From: an uncultured Dorea sp.
GTDB lineage: Bacteria > Bacillota > Clostridia > Lachnospirales > Lachnospiraceae
DNA: 17,216 nucleotides
NCBI GenBank assembly: GCA_910587575.1
Contig: CAJULU010000071.1
Location: 1-17,216 of the forward strand
Direction of reading: 5' to 3'
Shown here: positions 1 through 6,585 of the stretch, piece after piece
Layout: every line of letters begins with the position of its first letter
Position numbering within the stretch: position 1 is the stretch's first letter
Notes under the pieces: generated by a model
What the model saw: the letters and a program-made list of their open reading frames with translations, nothing else
Database searches by the model: none
Told to the model about the DNA's origin: nothing
Program-made: the position numbers and the translations under genes

Positions 1-42
1 CATCTACCTATTAGTTTTATTCATCAACTTATTAGTTTTCGG
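1..42. repeat. Two-copy 21-bp tandem direct repeat at window edge
   Basis: Positions 1-21 and 22-42 are two head-to-tail copies of a 21-bp unit. Sixteen of the first 18 positions agree, including the shared core TATTAGTTTT; the last three differ. On the minus strand the repeat starts at the end of the sigma-factor-like reading frame and supplies stop codons. The array may continue left of the window, which cannot be seen. Confidence 0.5.
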
Positions 43-376
43 ACAGTCTCCCCCCCGGATCTTCCACAGATAAAAACTCCTGCTTTCTTTTCTCCCTTTG
101 TTCCTTCCTGTATATTGATACTGCCCTGTTCCGCACGATTGCCGTCAGATATGCTGACAGGGAAGATTTTCCCGGAACAAACTTATCTCTCTGAAAATAA
201 AATTCTGAGAACGCATCATTGACACATTCTTTTATATCCTCTGGATTCTTCACATACAGCGAACTTACATGCCAGACCAAAGCCGTATATTTCTCCATCA
301 GATGCACCATTCCCTTCTGGGGGTCCTTCTTCAGGATATCCAGTATCTTGTCATCCTCCAACATCTGTACTTCCAT
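32..376 (-). CDS. Truncated sigma-70 family (ECF-like) sigma factor, region 2 only
   Basis: This 114-aa protein resembles the front half of an ECF-type sigma factor. The part from about residue 20 to 95 fits sigma region 2, with helices containing VNDAFSEFYF and AYLTAIVRNRAVSIYRK, the latter being the -10 recognition/melting part. ECF proteins are usually 160-190 aa and carry a region 4 helix-turn-helix for -35 recognition; here the frame ends at two consecutive TAA codons right after a run of seven G (plus strand C50-56). Shifting to either other frame at that run also meets a stop within about 50 nt, so region 4 is missing in every frame visible. The start at 376 follows a GAGGA ribosome site about 9 nt upstream. 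It lies 119 nt downstream of the GH18 gene on the same strand, beyond a hairpin. It may be a decayed gene or a region-2-only regulator. Confidence 0.6.
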   Translation of the reverse strand: MEVQMLEDDKILDILKKDPQKGMVHLMEKYTALVWHVSSLYVKNPEDIKECVNDAFSEFYFQRDKFVPGKSSLSAYLTAIVRNRAVSIYRKEQREKRKQEFLSVEDPGGRLSEN

Positions 377-432
377 CTTTCTGATTCCTCGCCCTGTTCT
401 TCCTTTTCTTTAAAAATAGCATAAGATACAGA

Positions 433-478
433 ATGCCTCCCTCAGCACGATTTCCAGCATCGTAACTGCAGGAGGCAT
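433..478 (-). terminator. Hairpin after the GH18 gene, probable terminator or attenuator
   Basis: ATGCCTCC (433-440) pairs perfectly with GGAGGCAT (471-478), and an inner stem ACGAT (447-451)/ATCGT (459-463) extends it. It starts 17 nt past the stop of the hydrolase gene. The minus-strand tail is only moderately U-rich (a run of five T lies about 15 nt beyond), so termination may be partial, letting transcripts reach the sigma-like gene. Confidence 0.5.
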
Positions 479-494
479 CCCGTCTTATCTTCCT

Positions 495-2642
495 TTAATT
501 CACATACTTCTGAATGAGATTCCAGACCTCAGGACTTTCCTGACCCAGCGCCCATGCGGATACTCCCGCAAGCTGATACTCTTTCATCAGCTTCAGTTTC
601 TCCTCAATCGACTGCTCATCCTCCAGCCAGATCTCATAAGTCGTATTCTCAACAGTCCAGGTCGCATAGTTCTGCTTCAGTTCATCATTCCATGTCAGTT
701 CTGCGCCCGCCTCATCAACCTTCGACCTGGCGGCCGCCATGCCGAACGCCTGGCTGTCCACCTTCATCTCATACTCTGCTTCTTCCGTCCCTGCCTGGGC
801 CGACAGTTCTTCTGCCGTCTTAGGAGTCTCTTCCCATAGTCTGGAGAAGAATGGAATTCCGTTGATTACCTTCTCTTTGGGAACCTCTTTCAGTGTCTCT
901 TCAATTCCTTCCTTCACAAACTGGTAAGAAGCCACCGGTCCCGCCACGGGAGAACCGCCATAATGTTCGTCATATCCCATAATAATGACATAATCAGCGA
1001 CAATTCCCTGCTCCTTGCGGTTATACTGCATATTGTATCCCTTCGGCACATAGTTATCAATTGACAGCACGATTCCGTTCTGCCTGCACCTTACGGACAA
1101 TTCCCGGATAAACTGGATATAATGCTCTCCGCACTCTTCGGAAATCTTCTCAAAGTCAACGTTAATTCCGTCAAGCCCCACTCTCAGCGCCTCGGCCATC
1201 AGCTGGTTGATCAGATTCTCCCTCCTGGAAGTATAACGCAGCATCTCATAGGATTCCTCATAAGAATTAATTCCTCCGTCAAAATCCCGGATTGTAGCCC
1301 ACACTTCGATATTCGCCTGATGAGCATAATTTACATAATCCTCCGAGGCAATGGAATTCATACCGCCATTCGTATCTGCCACATGGAACCATGTCGGGGC
1401 AATGGTCGTCAGCCCCTTGCTGTCCGCAATTCTCTGCAGGACGACACTGTTCGCCTCGTTATTCGTTACATTATGCCATGCCATGTTAATGGTATAATCC
1501 TTCTTGATATTGGTGAACTCCTGCTCTTCGAACGCCCTGGTAACCTTCTTCTCCTCTTCTTTTCTAAGAGCCTTACTCTTGACGTACCCGATAAATCCGT
1601 CTTTTGTACGGACCTTCTTCCAGTCACCTTCGTTCTCTAATATCGTAACTTCATCCTTCTTCTTAATCTGAGTCAGAACCGGACTCTTCACCCCGCCCTG
1701 GTAACGTACCTGGGTATTCTTCTTCACTGCCGCAACAGTCGTCTTTCCCCATTTTGTCACAATCATCACGCGGTTCGGATCGTTGTACAGTTCATACTCA
1801 ATATTCGTATACTGTTGTACAAAATCTAATGCGATATATGCCGTGCTTCCCTCTGTTTTCAGAATGACGTAGTCTTCGCTCTTCTTTTCCTTGGATACAT
1901 TATAGTCCTTGCTTCCCACTTCCACAGTGACCATATCTTTCGGAAGGGTATATAAGAGAACATTCTCATTGGAATCCCAGTAAAACCGGCTGTTAATATA
2001 ATCCCTAACAATATCGTACTGGACATAAGCCTTGCCGTCCGCAATCATTCCATGAGGTTCTGTCACCTGGTTATCCACAGTAATCGCCAGCTGCCCTTCT
2101 TTCTCAATCCCATAATATTTATTCAAATCATATTCTTTCTTTGAAGGACTGTATTTCTTCCACAAAAATACTGCTGCGACTGCTGCAGCCACTAAGATTA
2201 CCAGCATGGCAATCTTGATTCCAAGATTCCTTTTTCGTCTTCTCCTGGACTGCTGCTTTCTTGCCGGCGGCTTCCGGTTCCCCGGCCTTCCTGGCTGCTG
2301 CCTCCGAATTCCCGATCCTTTGGATCGTTGTCTTCCGGCAGTCTGACTTTCGAATCTCTTCCTTCCTCCCAGGTCTTCACCCGGCCTCTGTCTTCCGGCA
2401 GCCTGACTTTCGAATCTCTTCCTTCCTCCCAGGTCTTCACCCGGCCTCTGTCTTACAGCCGGATTTCTCCGGAATTCCTTGATCCGGCTCCTGTCATTCC
2501 CCTGCCCCTCGCTTTTCTGTCTCCCAGCCTGCTCTTCTGCTGAAATACGGCTTCTTGTCCCATCTATATTCTTAGGCCTTAACACGCCTGTATTCCCTCT
2601 GCGGTCTGAAGTTGTGCGGCCTCCTCTGCCTTTCTGATCCAT
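495..2642 (-). CDS. Membrane-anchored SH3b / glycoside hydrolase family 18 protein
   Basis: A 715-aa protein. Residues 1-140 are an arginine/glycine/glutamine-rich basic tail. Residues about 142-161 form one membrane segment (signal anchor), placing the rest outside the cell. Next come a copper-amine-oxidase-N-like region (about 175-300), a bacterial SH3 domain (about 311-360) and a GH18 barrel (about 380-715). The GH18 catalytic motif DGINVDFE is intact, with Glu498 the expected acid and Asp491/Asp496 assisting; a YDEH motif follows. Related proteins include YaaH-like spore and cell-wall hydrolases, so peptidoglycan or another GlcNAc polymer is the likely substrate; this is inferred. ATG at 2642 is chosen because AGGAGGTG lies 4 nt upstream; an in-frame ATG at 2693 falls inside the -35 of the promoter. 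Two 20-residue repeats occupy residues 64-103 of the basic tail. Confidence 0.88.
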   Translation of the reverse strand: MDQKGRGGRTTSDRRGNTGVLRPKNIDGTRSRISAEEQAGRQKSEGQGNDRSRIKEFRRNPAVRQRPGEDLGGRKRFESQAAGRQRPGEDLGGRKRFESQTAGRQRSKGSGIRRQQPGRPGNRKPPARKQQSRRRRKRNLGIKIAMLVILVAAAVAAVFLWKKYSPSKKEYDLNKYYGIEKEGQLAITVDNQVTEPHGMIADGKAYVQYDIVRDYINSRFYWDSNENVLLYTLPKDMVTVEVGSKDYNVSKEKKSEDYVILKTEGSTAYIALDFVQQYTNIEYELYNDPNRVMIVTKWGKTTVAAVKKNTQVRYQGGVKSPVLTQIKKKDEVTILENEGDWKKVRTKDGFIGYVKSKALRKEEEKKVTRAFEEQEFTNIKKDYTINMAWHNVTNNEANSVVLQRIADSKGLTTIAPTWFHVADTNGGMNSIASEDYVNYAHQANIEVWATIRDFDGGINSYEESYEMLRYTSRRENLINQLMAEALRVGLDGINVDFEKISEECGEHYIQFIRELSVRCRQNGIVLSIDNYVPKGYNMQYNRKEQGIVADYVIIMGYDEHYGGSPVAGPVASYQFVKEGIEETLKEVPKEKVINGIPFFSRLWEETPKTAEELSAQAGTEEAEYEMKVDSQAFGMAAARSKVDEAGAELTWNDELKQNYATWTVENTTYEIWLEDEQSIEEKLKLMKEYQLAGVSAWALGQESPEVWNLIQKYVN
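2343..2453 (-). repeat. 60-bp in-frame tandem duplication in the GH18 gene
   Basis: Positions 2343-2393 recur exactly at 2403-2453, a 60-bp period inside the coding sequence. It encodes two copies of a 20-residue unit containing RPGEDLGGRKRFESQ in the basic N-terminal tail ahead of the membrane segment. Near-identity at the DNA level indicates a recent duplication. Confidence 0.9.
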
Positions 2643-2664
2643 GCTGCACCTCCTACTCGACCTT

Positions 2665-2693
2665 ATTATAGCAAAACCCTTGGCGGACGTCAT
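2665..2693 (-). promoter_or_regulatory. Sigma-A promoter of the GH18 gene
   Basis: On the minus strand, ATGACG (2693-2688, four of six match to TTGACA) is followed after 17 nt by a perfect TATAAT (2670-2665). The start of transcription would lie near 2658, giving a short leader holding the ribosome site. Confidence 0.6.
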
Positions 2694-2747
2694 TACTTAT
2701 TTCGACATTTTCTTGTTTTTTACGGGGTATTCGCAAATTTCTCGTTA

Positions 2748-2963
2748 TTAGTTACTTTCAATGCTGGTAAACCACAGCTCCTTGATATCGCCTTTTTCAT
2801 TCAGTACATAGTCCCTCATATAAGCAGATTCTTCACATATCCCATGTGCCTTTACAATCTGCATGGGACTGGCCGGTATCCCGTCAATCCTGAGATCCAC
2901 ATGGTTCTTCTCATATCCTGTCAGTTCTCTGAACATCTTCTGTAAATCAACCTCATCCCCCAC
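2748..2963 (-). CDS. Small conserved-looking protein of unknown function, GTG start
   Basis: I do not recognise a family. The 71-aa product is soluble and acidic, ending in a stretch containing YVLNEKGDIKELWFTS that reads like a small beta-rich fold. The reading frame can be extended upstream to an ATG at 3041, but that extension has no ribosome site. A strong AAGGAGGT (2976-2969) sits 5 nt before GTG at 2963, so that start is chosen; the next ATG (2936) has no such site. It is transcribed in the same direction as the GH18 gene 55 nt downstream of its stop, but the GH18 gene has its own promoter in the region just beyond. No membrane segments or cysteine pairs are visible. Confidence 0.6.
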   Translation of the reverse strand: MGDEVDLQKMFRELTGYEKNHVDLRIDGIPASPMQIVKAHGICEESAYMRDYVLNEKGDIKELWFTSIESN

Positions 2964-3331
2964 GTCTGACCTCCTTATATATGCCGGATGATAACTACGG
3001 CTGAGATTTGCATATAAACAAAAGGAGATGCCGTGATACAATTCCCTTATACGCCACAGCTCAATATAATATAGAAGATAGTCCCGGCATTCTGATAAAA
3101 TGTTAATAGTTCATGTGAAAATTGCCCGAAACGGCTGTTTTCGATTTTTCTCTGATCTGTCTCTGATAGATTCATAGATTCTCTGTATAAGAAATAATAT
3201 TAAATAATTAAGAAATTCTCCCTCCTCTGTTCTAAGAACGTAGTCATCAGGGAAAACTATCTTCTAATATTCTATATTATAATAGATAAAAACTCTTTAC
3301 GCAAGCACTTTTTTAGTTTATACTTATTTTA
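2964..3331. other. Gene-free AT-rich region between divergent genes
   Basis: No credible gene on either strand. It contains short direct repeats (TCTCTGAT twice within about 20 nt near 3150-3167), an AT-rich imperfect palindrome around 3275-3290, and on the minus strand a GAGGGAG tract near 3220 with no start codon placed after it. It must hold the promoter of the small minus-strand gene, but I found no convincing -35/-10 pair for it. Confidence 0.4.
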
Positions 3332-3361
3332 TTGAACATTCAAGGTTTTCTATGCTATACT
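3332..3361 (+). promoter_or_regulatory. Probable sigma-A promoter of mecA
   Basis: TTGAAC (3332-3337) and TATACT (3356-3361) are separated by 18 nt. Transcription would begin near 3368, giving a very short leader of about 15 nt before the start codon. Confidence 0.5.
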
Positions 3362-3383
3362 ACATTAGAAGGAAGTGATGAAT

Positions 3384-4115
3384 ATGAAGATTGAAAAATT
3401 GAACGACAATCAGATCCGCTGCACTTTGACTCGTGCTGATCTTGCTGCCCGCCATCTTCAATTGAGCGAACTGGCCTATGGAACCGAGAAAGCTAAGTCA
3501 CTTTTCCGCGATATGATGCAACAGGCTGCCTTTGAGTTCGGTTTCGAAGCTGAAGACCTGCCTCTGATGATCGAGGCCATCCCTGCTTCTGCCGACTCCA
3601 TCGTGTTGGTAATTACCAAGGTCGAGGATCCGGAAGAACTGGATACCCGTTTTTCCAAATTCGCCCCGTCACCTGGAAGCGATTGGGATTCTTCGAGGAA
3701 GGAAGTCCTTAATAAATTAGAGGGGGCTGATACATTACTGGAATTACTTGATAAGGTGAAAGAGAAGCTGGGTAATTCCGTTGTACCAGAAGGAAAAGAA
3801 GAATCATCTGCGGAACCTCCTAAGAATGTTCTGCGTCTGTTCTCGTTCCCTACGATGAACAGTGTTCTGAAAGCAGTTCATCTGCTTAGTTCCATTTACT
3901 CCGGTTCCAATACATTATATAAAGATCCGGAAGAAGATGTGTACATCCTTGCTATGACACAGTCAGATCATACGATTAATGATTTTAACCGTATCTGCAA
4001 TATGTTATCAGAATATGGTTCCATGGAAGCATCCTCAGGAGCTACCCTGGCATTCCTGGAAGAGCATTGCGATATGGTTGTTTCAGACGCAGTTCAGACT
4101 CTTGCAGCAGTCTGA
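3384..4115 (+). CDS. mecA: MecA-like adaptor protein (ClpC/ClpP adaptor)
   Basis: A 243-aa protein of the MecA/YpbH adaptor family, which delivers substrates to the ClpCP protease and regulates competence or other developmental factors in Firmicutes. The N-terminal substrate-binding part (about 1-80) begins MKIEKLNDNQIRCTLTRADL, matching the family opening. After an acidic, variable linker (about 105-150) a C-terminal domain (about 150-243) begins at NVLRLFSFPTMNSVLKAVHL and would bind ClpC. ATG at 3384 is chosen: the purine-rich AGAAGGAAG site is then 8-9 nt away and the protein begins as relatives do; ATG 3378 or GTG 3375 in the same frame are alternatives adding 2-3 residues. A promoter precedes it and a strong terminator follows, so it is probably monocistronic. 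Confidence 0.85.
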   Translation: MKIEKLNDNQIRCTLTRADLAARHLQLSELAYGTEKAKSLFRDMMQQAAFEFGFEAEDLPLMIEAIPASADSIVLVITKVEDPEELDTRFSKFAPSPGSDWDSSRKEVLNKLEGADTLLELLDKVKEKLGNSVVPEGKEESSAEPPKNVLRLFSFPTMNSVLKAVHLLSSIYSGSNTLYKDPEEDVYILAMTQSDHTINDFNRICNMLSEYGSMEASSGATLAFLEEHCDMVVSDAVQTLAAV

Positions 4116-4162
4116 ACAATCTGCGCAGCAGTCACCTGCAGTTAATTCAATTCTGCTATCAG

Positions 4163-4216
4163 AAGGGACTGCCAGAGTACAGACGAACGCTCTGTACCCT
4201 GGCAGTCCCTTTTATC
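4163..4216 (+). terminator. Strong intrinsic terminator after mecA
   Basis: AAGGGACTGCCAG (4163-4175) pairs with CTGGCAGTCCCTT further on, and the stem continues inward through GTACAGA/TCTGTAC. The tail TTTTATCTTTT follows directly. It lies about 50 nt past the mecA stop. Confidence 0.88.
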
Positions 4217-4263
4217 TTTTCTTACAGCAGTATCTTATCTGGCAACCCCCTGTTAATCCATCT

Positions 4264-4278
4264 GTCCGGAAACCGGAC
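4264..4278. other. Short perfect hairpin beyond the DUF1858 gene
   Basis: GTCCGG (4264-4269) and CCGGAC (4273-4278) flank an AAA loop, 24 nt past the stop of the DUF1858 gene. No U-run follows on the minus strand, so it is not a classical terminator; it may protect the 3' end of the message. Confidence 0.35.
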
Positions 4279-4301
4279 TTCTGAACTGACTGGACGGAGC
4301 A

Positions 4302-4520
4302 CTAACCTGCCGCCTGAATCGTTGCATTGAGTTTTTCAATTAACAGATCCGGATCTATGCCATGTCCCATTGCACCTTCTTCGATGGACTCCATCTGGGA
4401 GTGCGGGCATCCGATACATCCCATTCCCGCTTCCACCAGGACATCTACGATCTTCGGACACTTCTCATAATATTGCTCAAGAAGCTGACCAAAAGTCATG
4501 TCTTTAGAAACCTGTGCCAT
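4302..4520 (-). CDS. DUF1858 domain-containing protein
   Basis: A 72-aa protein made entirely of a DUF1858 domain. The family signature is visible: an opening helix DMTFGQLLEQY, then CPKIVDVLVEAGMGCIGCPHS with a CxxC pair (Cys38 and Cys41 approximately) and a third cysteine upstream, and a closing helix. Members are common in strict anaerobes, often alone or fused to redox or hybrid-cluster proteins; a role in metal or redox chemistry is suspected but unproven. ATG at 4520 has AAGGAGGC 7 nt upstream. It stands alone, with about 370 nt of gene-free DNA upstream. Confidence 0.85.
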   Translation of the reverse strand: MAQVSKDMTFGQLLEQYYEKCPKIVDVLVEAGMGCIGCPHSQMESIEEGAMGHGIDPDLLIEKLNATIQAAG

Positions 4521-4889
4521 TCATAACGCCTCCTTTTCTCTTCAGTGTTTCCATTATAATCGCTTTTTATCATTGTGTAAACATTTTCATAAAATTTCTT
4601 CTTGATATTTGACTTCTCGGATGTCAACCCATTTTCCCTTTTTTTTCGACAAATTCTTATTTTTATTATTTCTTCACAAAACATCCGTTCTTTTCTTACC
4701 TTTGAGTAATCCCCCAAATTCGCCACAATCAATGTGGAAAATGTGGATAAATTCCTAAAAACAGTGGTTTTTCCCCCTTTTTTTAAGGTTTCATTGTGGA
4801 AAACCTGGAAAAAAGAAATTTCCATTTTTTTACATAATTTTACATTTTTGAGCAATTTGTATATTTTGTCTTTTATGATTCGACAAGAT
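4521..4889. other. Gene-free AT-rich region with DnaA-box-like 9-mers
   Basis: No believable gene: the minus-strand frame at 4496-4855 has a composition unlike protein (Lys/Phe/Ile runs) and overlaps the start of the DUF1858 gene. Homopolymer A/T tracts are frequent. The stretch contains a cluster of DnaA-box-like sequences described separately, and presumably the promoter of the DUF1858 gene. Confidence 0.5.
4733..4803 (+). promoter_or_regulatory. Cluster of DnaA-box-like sites
   Basis: TGTGGATAA at 4742-4750 is the exact complement of the consensus DnaA box TTATCCACA. It directly abuts TGTGGAAAA at 4733-4741 (one mismatch), and the same one-mismatch 9-mer recurs at 4795-4803. A weaker inverted site ends in CCACA at 4723-4727. 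The surroundings are AT-rich. No dnaA or dnaN gene is nearby, so this is a candidate dispersed DnaA-binding cluster, not shown to be an origin. Confidence 0.45.
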
Positions 4890-4916
4890 AAAAAGCCCGG
4901 GAGTATTTACCCGGAC
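4890..4916 (-). terminator. Intrinsic terminator of the NlpC/P60 gene
   Basis: On the minus strand a stem GTCCGGG / CCCGGGC with an A/T loop (4916-4895) is followed by five U (4894-4890). It starts about 30 nt past the stop codon. Confidence 0.8.
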
Positions 4917-4946
4917 CATTTTCTCTTCTTAAATATTCTGTATATT

Positions 4947-5849
4947 TTAAATAAGTCTTCTTACTGTTACAATACTCGTGTAAGTGGCCGGCAATATCCC
5001 GATTCCCTGTGCACTGTTGATCGCATTTACAATCTGACCATTTCCCATATAGATTCCTACATGTCCGTCATAGAGAATAATGTCGCCTGGAATCGCCTGG
5101 TCATAGCTGACCGGGGTTCCGACACTGACAAGATCTCTCGTTGTACGGGGAAGACTGATTCCAAAATTTGCAAACACTGACTGCACAAATCCCGAACAGT
5201 CTGCTCCATTGGTCAGGCTTGTCCCACCCCACACATAAGGATTTCCAATGAACTGACATGCAAAGTCTACGATAGCCTGTCCGGTTCCTCCTCTGGCCGC
5301 AGCTTCTTCCTGCGCCTTGTTTTCAGCCTCCTGTGCTTCCCGCGCAAGTCTCGCTTCTTCCTCTTCCTTGGATTCCGCATAAGTAAATGCGTCCGTCAGA
5401 TTTTCAGCCTCTGAGTTCTGAACCATCTCCTGAGCCTTCTGTTCTGCACTGTTTCCGACTATAATATATTCCGAGCATACATAGCCGGTTACTTCGCCGG
5501 ATTCCACCTTCGTCCATTCTCCCACCGGGCCGAGGATTCTCGCAGCATAATCGGGATATAACTTGCCTACCCACTCGCTTTCCCGTGTCGGTTCGCTTCT
5601 TATATATAGAAACGTATCGACATCGGCAAACGCCATATCTAAATACTCACCCTTCTCTGTCGGTACCAGATAATCTTCTACTTCAATCTCCTTGTCAGAC
5701 GAATAGCAGTGATTCAGTACCTCTTCAATCCCCATCTGCGGCATTACGTCATCGGTTGCTGTATCGGAAGCATACGCCGTAGCTGGAAATGCTGTTATAG
5801 CTCCTGCTGTAGTAACTAGGAACAATCCTTTTTTCAGAATAGAATCCAT
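4947..5849 (-). CDS. Secreted SH3b-NlpC/P60 cell-wall endopeptidase
   Basis: A 300-aa exported protein. Residues 1-27 form a signal peptide (two lysines, hydrophobic core, cleavage near AYA-SD). An SH3b domain spans about 68-130, a Glu/Ala-rich coiled-coil linker about 135-185, and an NlpC/P60 peptidase domain about 188-300. The catalytic cysteine is Cys218 in NGADCSGF and the histidine is His263 in DGHVGIY; the third polar position is Asn276, where many relatives have His, a tolerated change. Family members cut peptide stems of peptidoglycan (gamma-D-Glu to diamino acid). ATG at 5849 is preceded by AAAGGAGGGAG. It is divergent from perR, with its own promoter and terminator. Confidence 0.9.
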   Translation of the reverse strand: MDSILKKGLFLVTTAGAITAFPATAYASDTATDDVMPQMGIEEVLNHCYSSDKEIEVEDYLVPTEKGEYLDMAFADVDTFLYIRSEPTRESEWVGKLYPDYAARILGPVGEWTKVESGEVTGYVCSEYIIVGNSAEQKAQEMVQNSEAENLTDAFTYAESKEEEEARLAREAQEAENKAQEEAAARGGTGQAIVDFACQFIGNPYVWGGTSLTNGADCSGFVQSVFANFGISLPRTTRDLVSVGTPVSYDQAIPGDIILYDGHVGIYMGNGQIVNAINSAQGIGILPATYTSIVTVRRLI

Positions 5850-5896
5850 AAACTCCCTCCTTTATGTTTTCTTATCTTTCGTAAATATTACAGAAT

Positions 5897-6035
5897 TGTT
5901 ACATTTGTTACGTTATTATTATATCATCTATATTTTACGTGTCAACCGGTTTTATTCATGAATTGTACGTCAAATTATGTATTTAAACTGGAAATTAATA
6001 CATTTTTTTACAATTTAATTGTTACGAATTGTTAC
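5897..6035. repeat. Repeated TGTTAC hexamers between the nlpC/P60 and perR promoters
   Basis: TGTTAC occurs at 5897, 5906, 6020 and 6030, forming two close pairs (9- and 10-nt periods). One pair lies at the expected transcription start of the NlpC/P60 gene and the other upstream of the perR -35. This resembles half of a WalR-type site (TGTWAH), but the spacing is shorter than the usual 11-nt period. Confidence 0.35.
5918..5945 (-). promoter_or_regulatory. Sigma-A promoter of the NlpC/P60 gene
   Basis: Perfect TTGACA (5945-5940) and perfect TATAAT (5923-5918) on the minus strand, 16 nt apart. Transcription would start near 5911, leaving a leader of about 60 nt. Confidence 0.8.
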
Positions 6036-6051
6036 ATTTATAAATAAATCG

Positions 6052-6080
6052 TTGACAAATAGTACACCTTGCTTTATACT
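6052..6080 (+). promoter_or_regulatory. Sigma-A promoter of perR
   Basis: Perfect TTGACA (6052-6057), 17-nt spacer, TATACT (6075-6080). Transcription would start near 6087, inside the candidate Per box. Confidence 0.85.
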
Positions 6081-6085
6081 AATTT

Positions 6086-6100
6086 TGATAACTGTTATTA
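6086..6100 (+). promoter_or_regulatory. Candidate Per box (autoregulatory operator) of perR
   Basis: TGATAACTGTTATTA is a 7-1-7 near-palindrome (six of seven pairs) with a perfect ATAAC/GTTAT core, close in form to the B. subtilis PerR box TTATAATNATTATAA. It covers the predicted transcription start, the expected position for a repressor site. A related element precedes the rubrerythrin gene. Confidence 0.55.
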
Positions 6101-6119
6101 TTATTGAAAGGAGCAAAAG

Positions 6120-6560
6120 ATGGCAAATATGAAATACAGCAGACAGCGTGCCGCAATCAAAGAATATTTAGGACGCACTCTGGAACACCCTACCGCTGAT
6201 ACAGTGTATATGCACATCAGAAAAGAATTTCCCAATATCAGTCTTGGCACGGTATACCGTAATCTGAATCTGCTTGCAGATACCGGAGAAGCCATCAAGA
6301 TTTCTACTCCTGACGGGGGAGACCGCTTTGATGGCCGGGTTGACCCACACTATCATGTCGTATGCAGATCCTGCGGCAAAGTCTACGATCTCATTCTCGA
6401 CGAAAATCATATACATTCCATTAATGAATTTGCCAACCAGCATTTCGATGGAACCATTGATTCACATATGACCTTATTCTATGGAATCTGCGGGTCTTGT
6501 CAGAAGCAATTGAACCATTCACTGGAAGATGAGGAAAATGATACTGAAAATAATGATTGA
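6120..6560 (+). CDS. perR: PerR-type peroxide-sensing repressor (Fur family)
   Basis: A 146-aa Fur-family repressor. Residues 1-70 are the winged-helix DNA-binding domain, including TVYRNLNLL; residues about 75-130 are the dimerisation domain. The five ligands of the PerR regulatory Fe/Mn site can be matched: His23 (HPTAD), Asp71 (RFD), His77, His79 and Asp90. The structural Zn site has Cys82, Cys85, Cys124 and Cys127. Asp at the RFD position argues for PerR over Fur or Zur. Oxidation of the Fe-bound histidines by peroxide releases the repressor from DNA. ATG at 6120 follows GAAAGGAG. The rubrerythrin gene 86 nt downstream is the expected target. Confidence 0.9.
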   Translation: MANMKYSRQRAAIKEYLGRTLEHPTADTVYMHIRKEFPNISLGTVYRNLNLLADTGEAIKISTPDGGDRFDGRVDPHYHVVCRSCGKVYDLILDENHIHSINEFANQHFDGTIDSHMTLFYGICGSCQKQLNHSLEDEENDTENND

Positions 6561-6585
6561 CATTGTTCTGTAACTATGGTAACTT
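6557..6585 (+). promoter_or_regulatory. Possible promoter of the rubrerythrin gene
   Basis: Perfect TTGACA at 6557-6562 overlaps the perR stop codon (TGA, 6558-6560). At a 17-nt spacing the -10 is a poor TAACTT (6580-6585), so the promoter is uncertain or needs help; it runs into the adjoining palindrome. Confidence 0.4.

Noticed and set aside
1122..1640. Plus-strand open frame of 172 codons
   Set aside because: It is antisense to the well-supported GH18 gene, with no ribosome site and no recognisable domain.
4719..4803. Replication origin
   Set aside because: Too few boxes, no dnaA/dnaN or unwinding-element layout; kept only as a DnaA-box cluster.
4496..4855. Minus-strand open frame of 119 codons
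   Set aside because: AT-rich intergenic DNA with protein composition of random low-GC sequence, overlapping the start of the DUF1858 gene in another frame.
5850..5911. Possible c-di-AMP riboswitch ahead of the NlpC/P60 gene
   Set aside because: The leader from the predicted transcription start is only about 60 nt and AT-rich, with none of the conserved blocks of that class.
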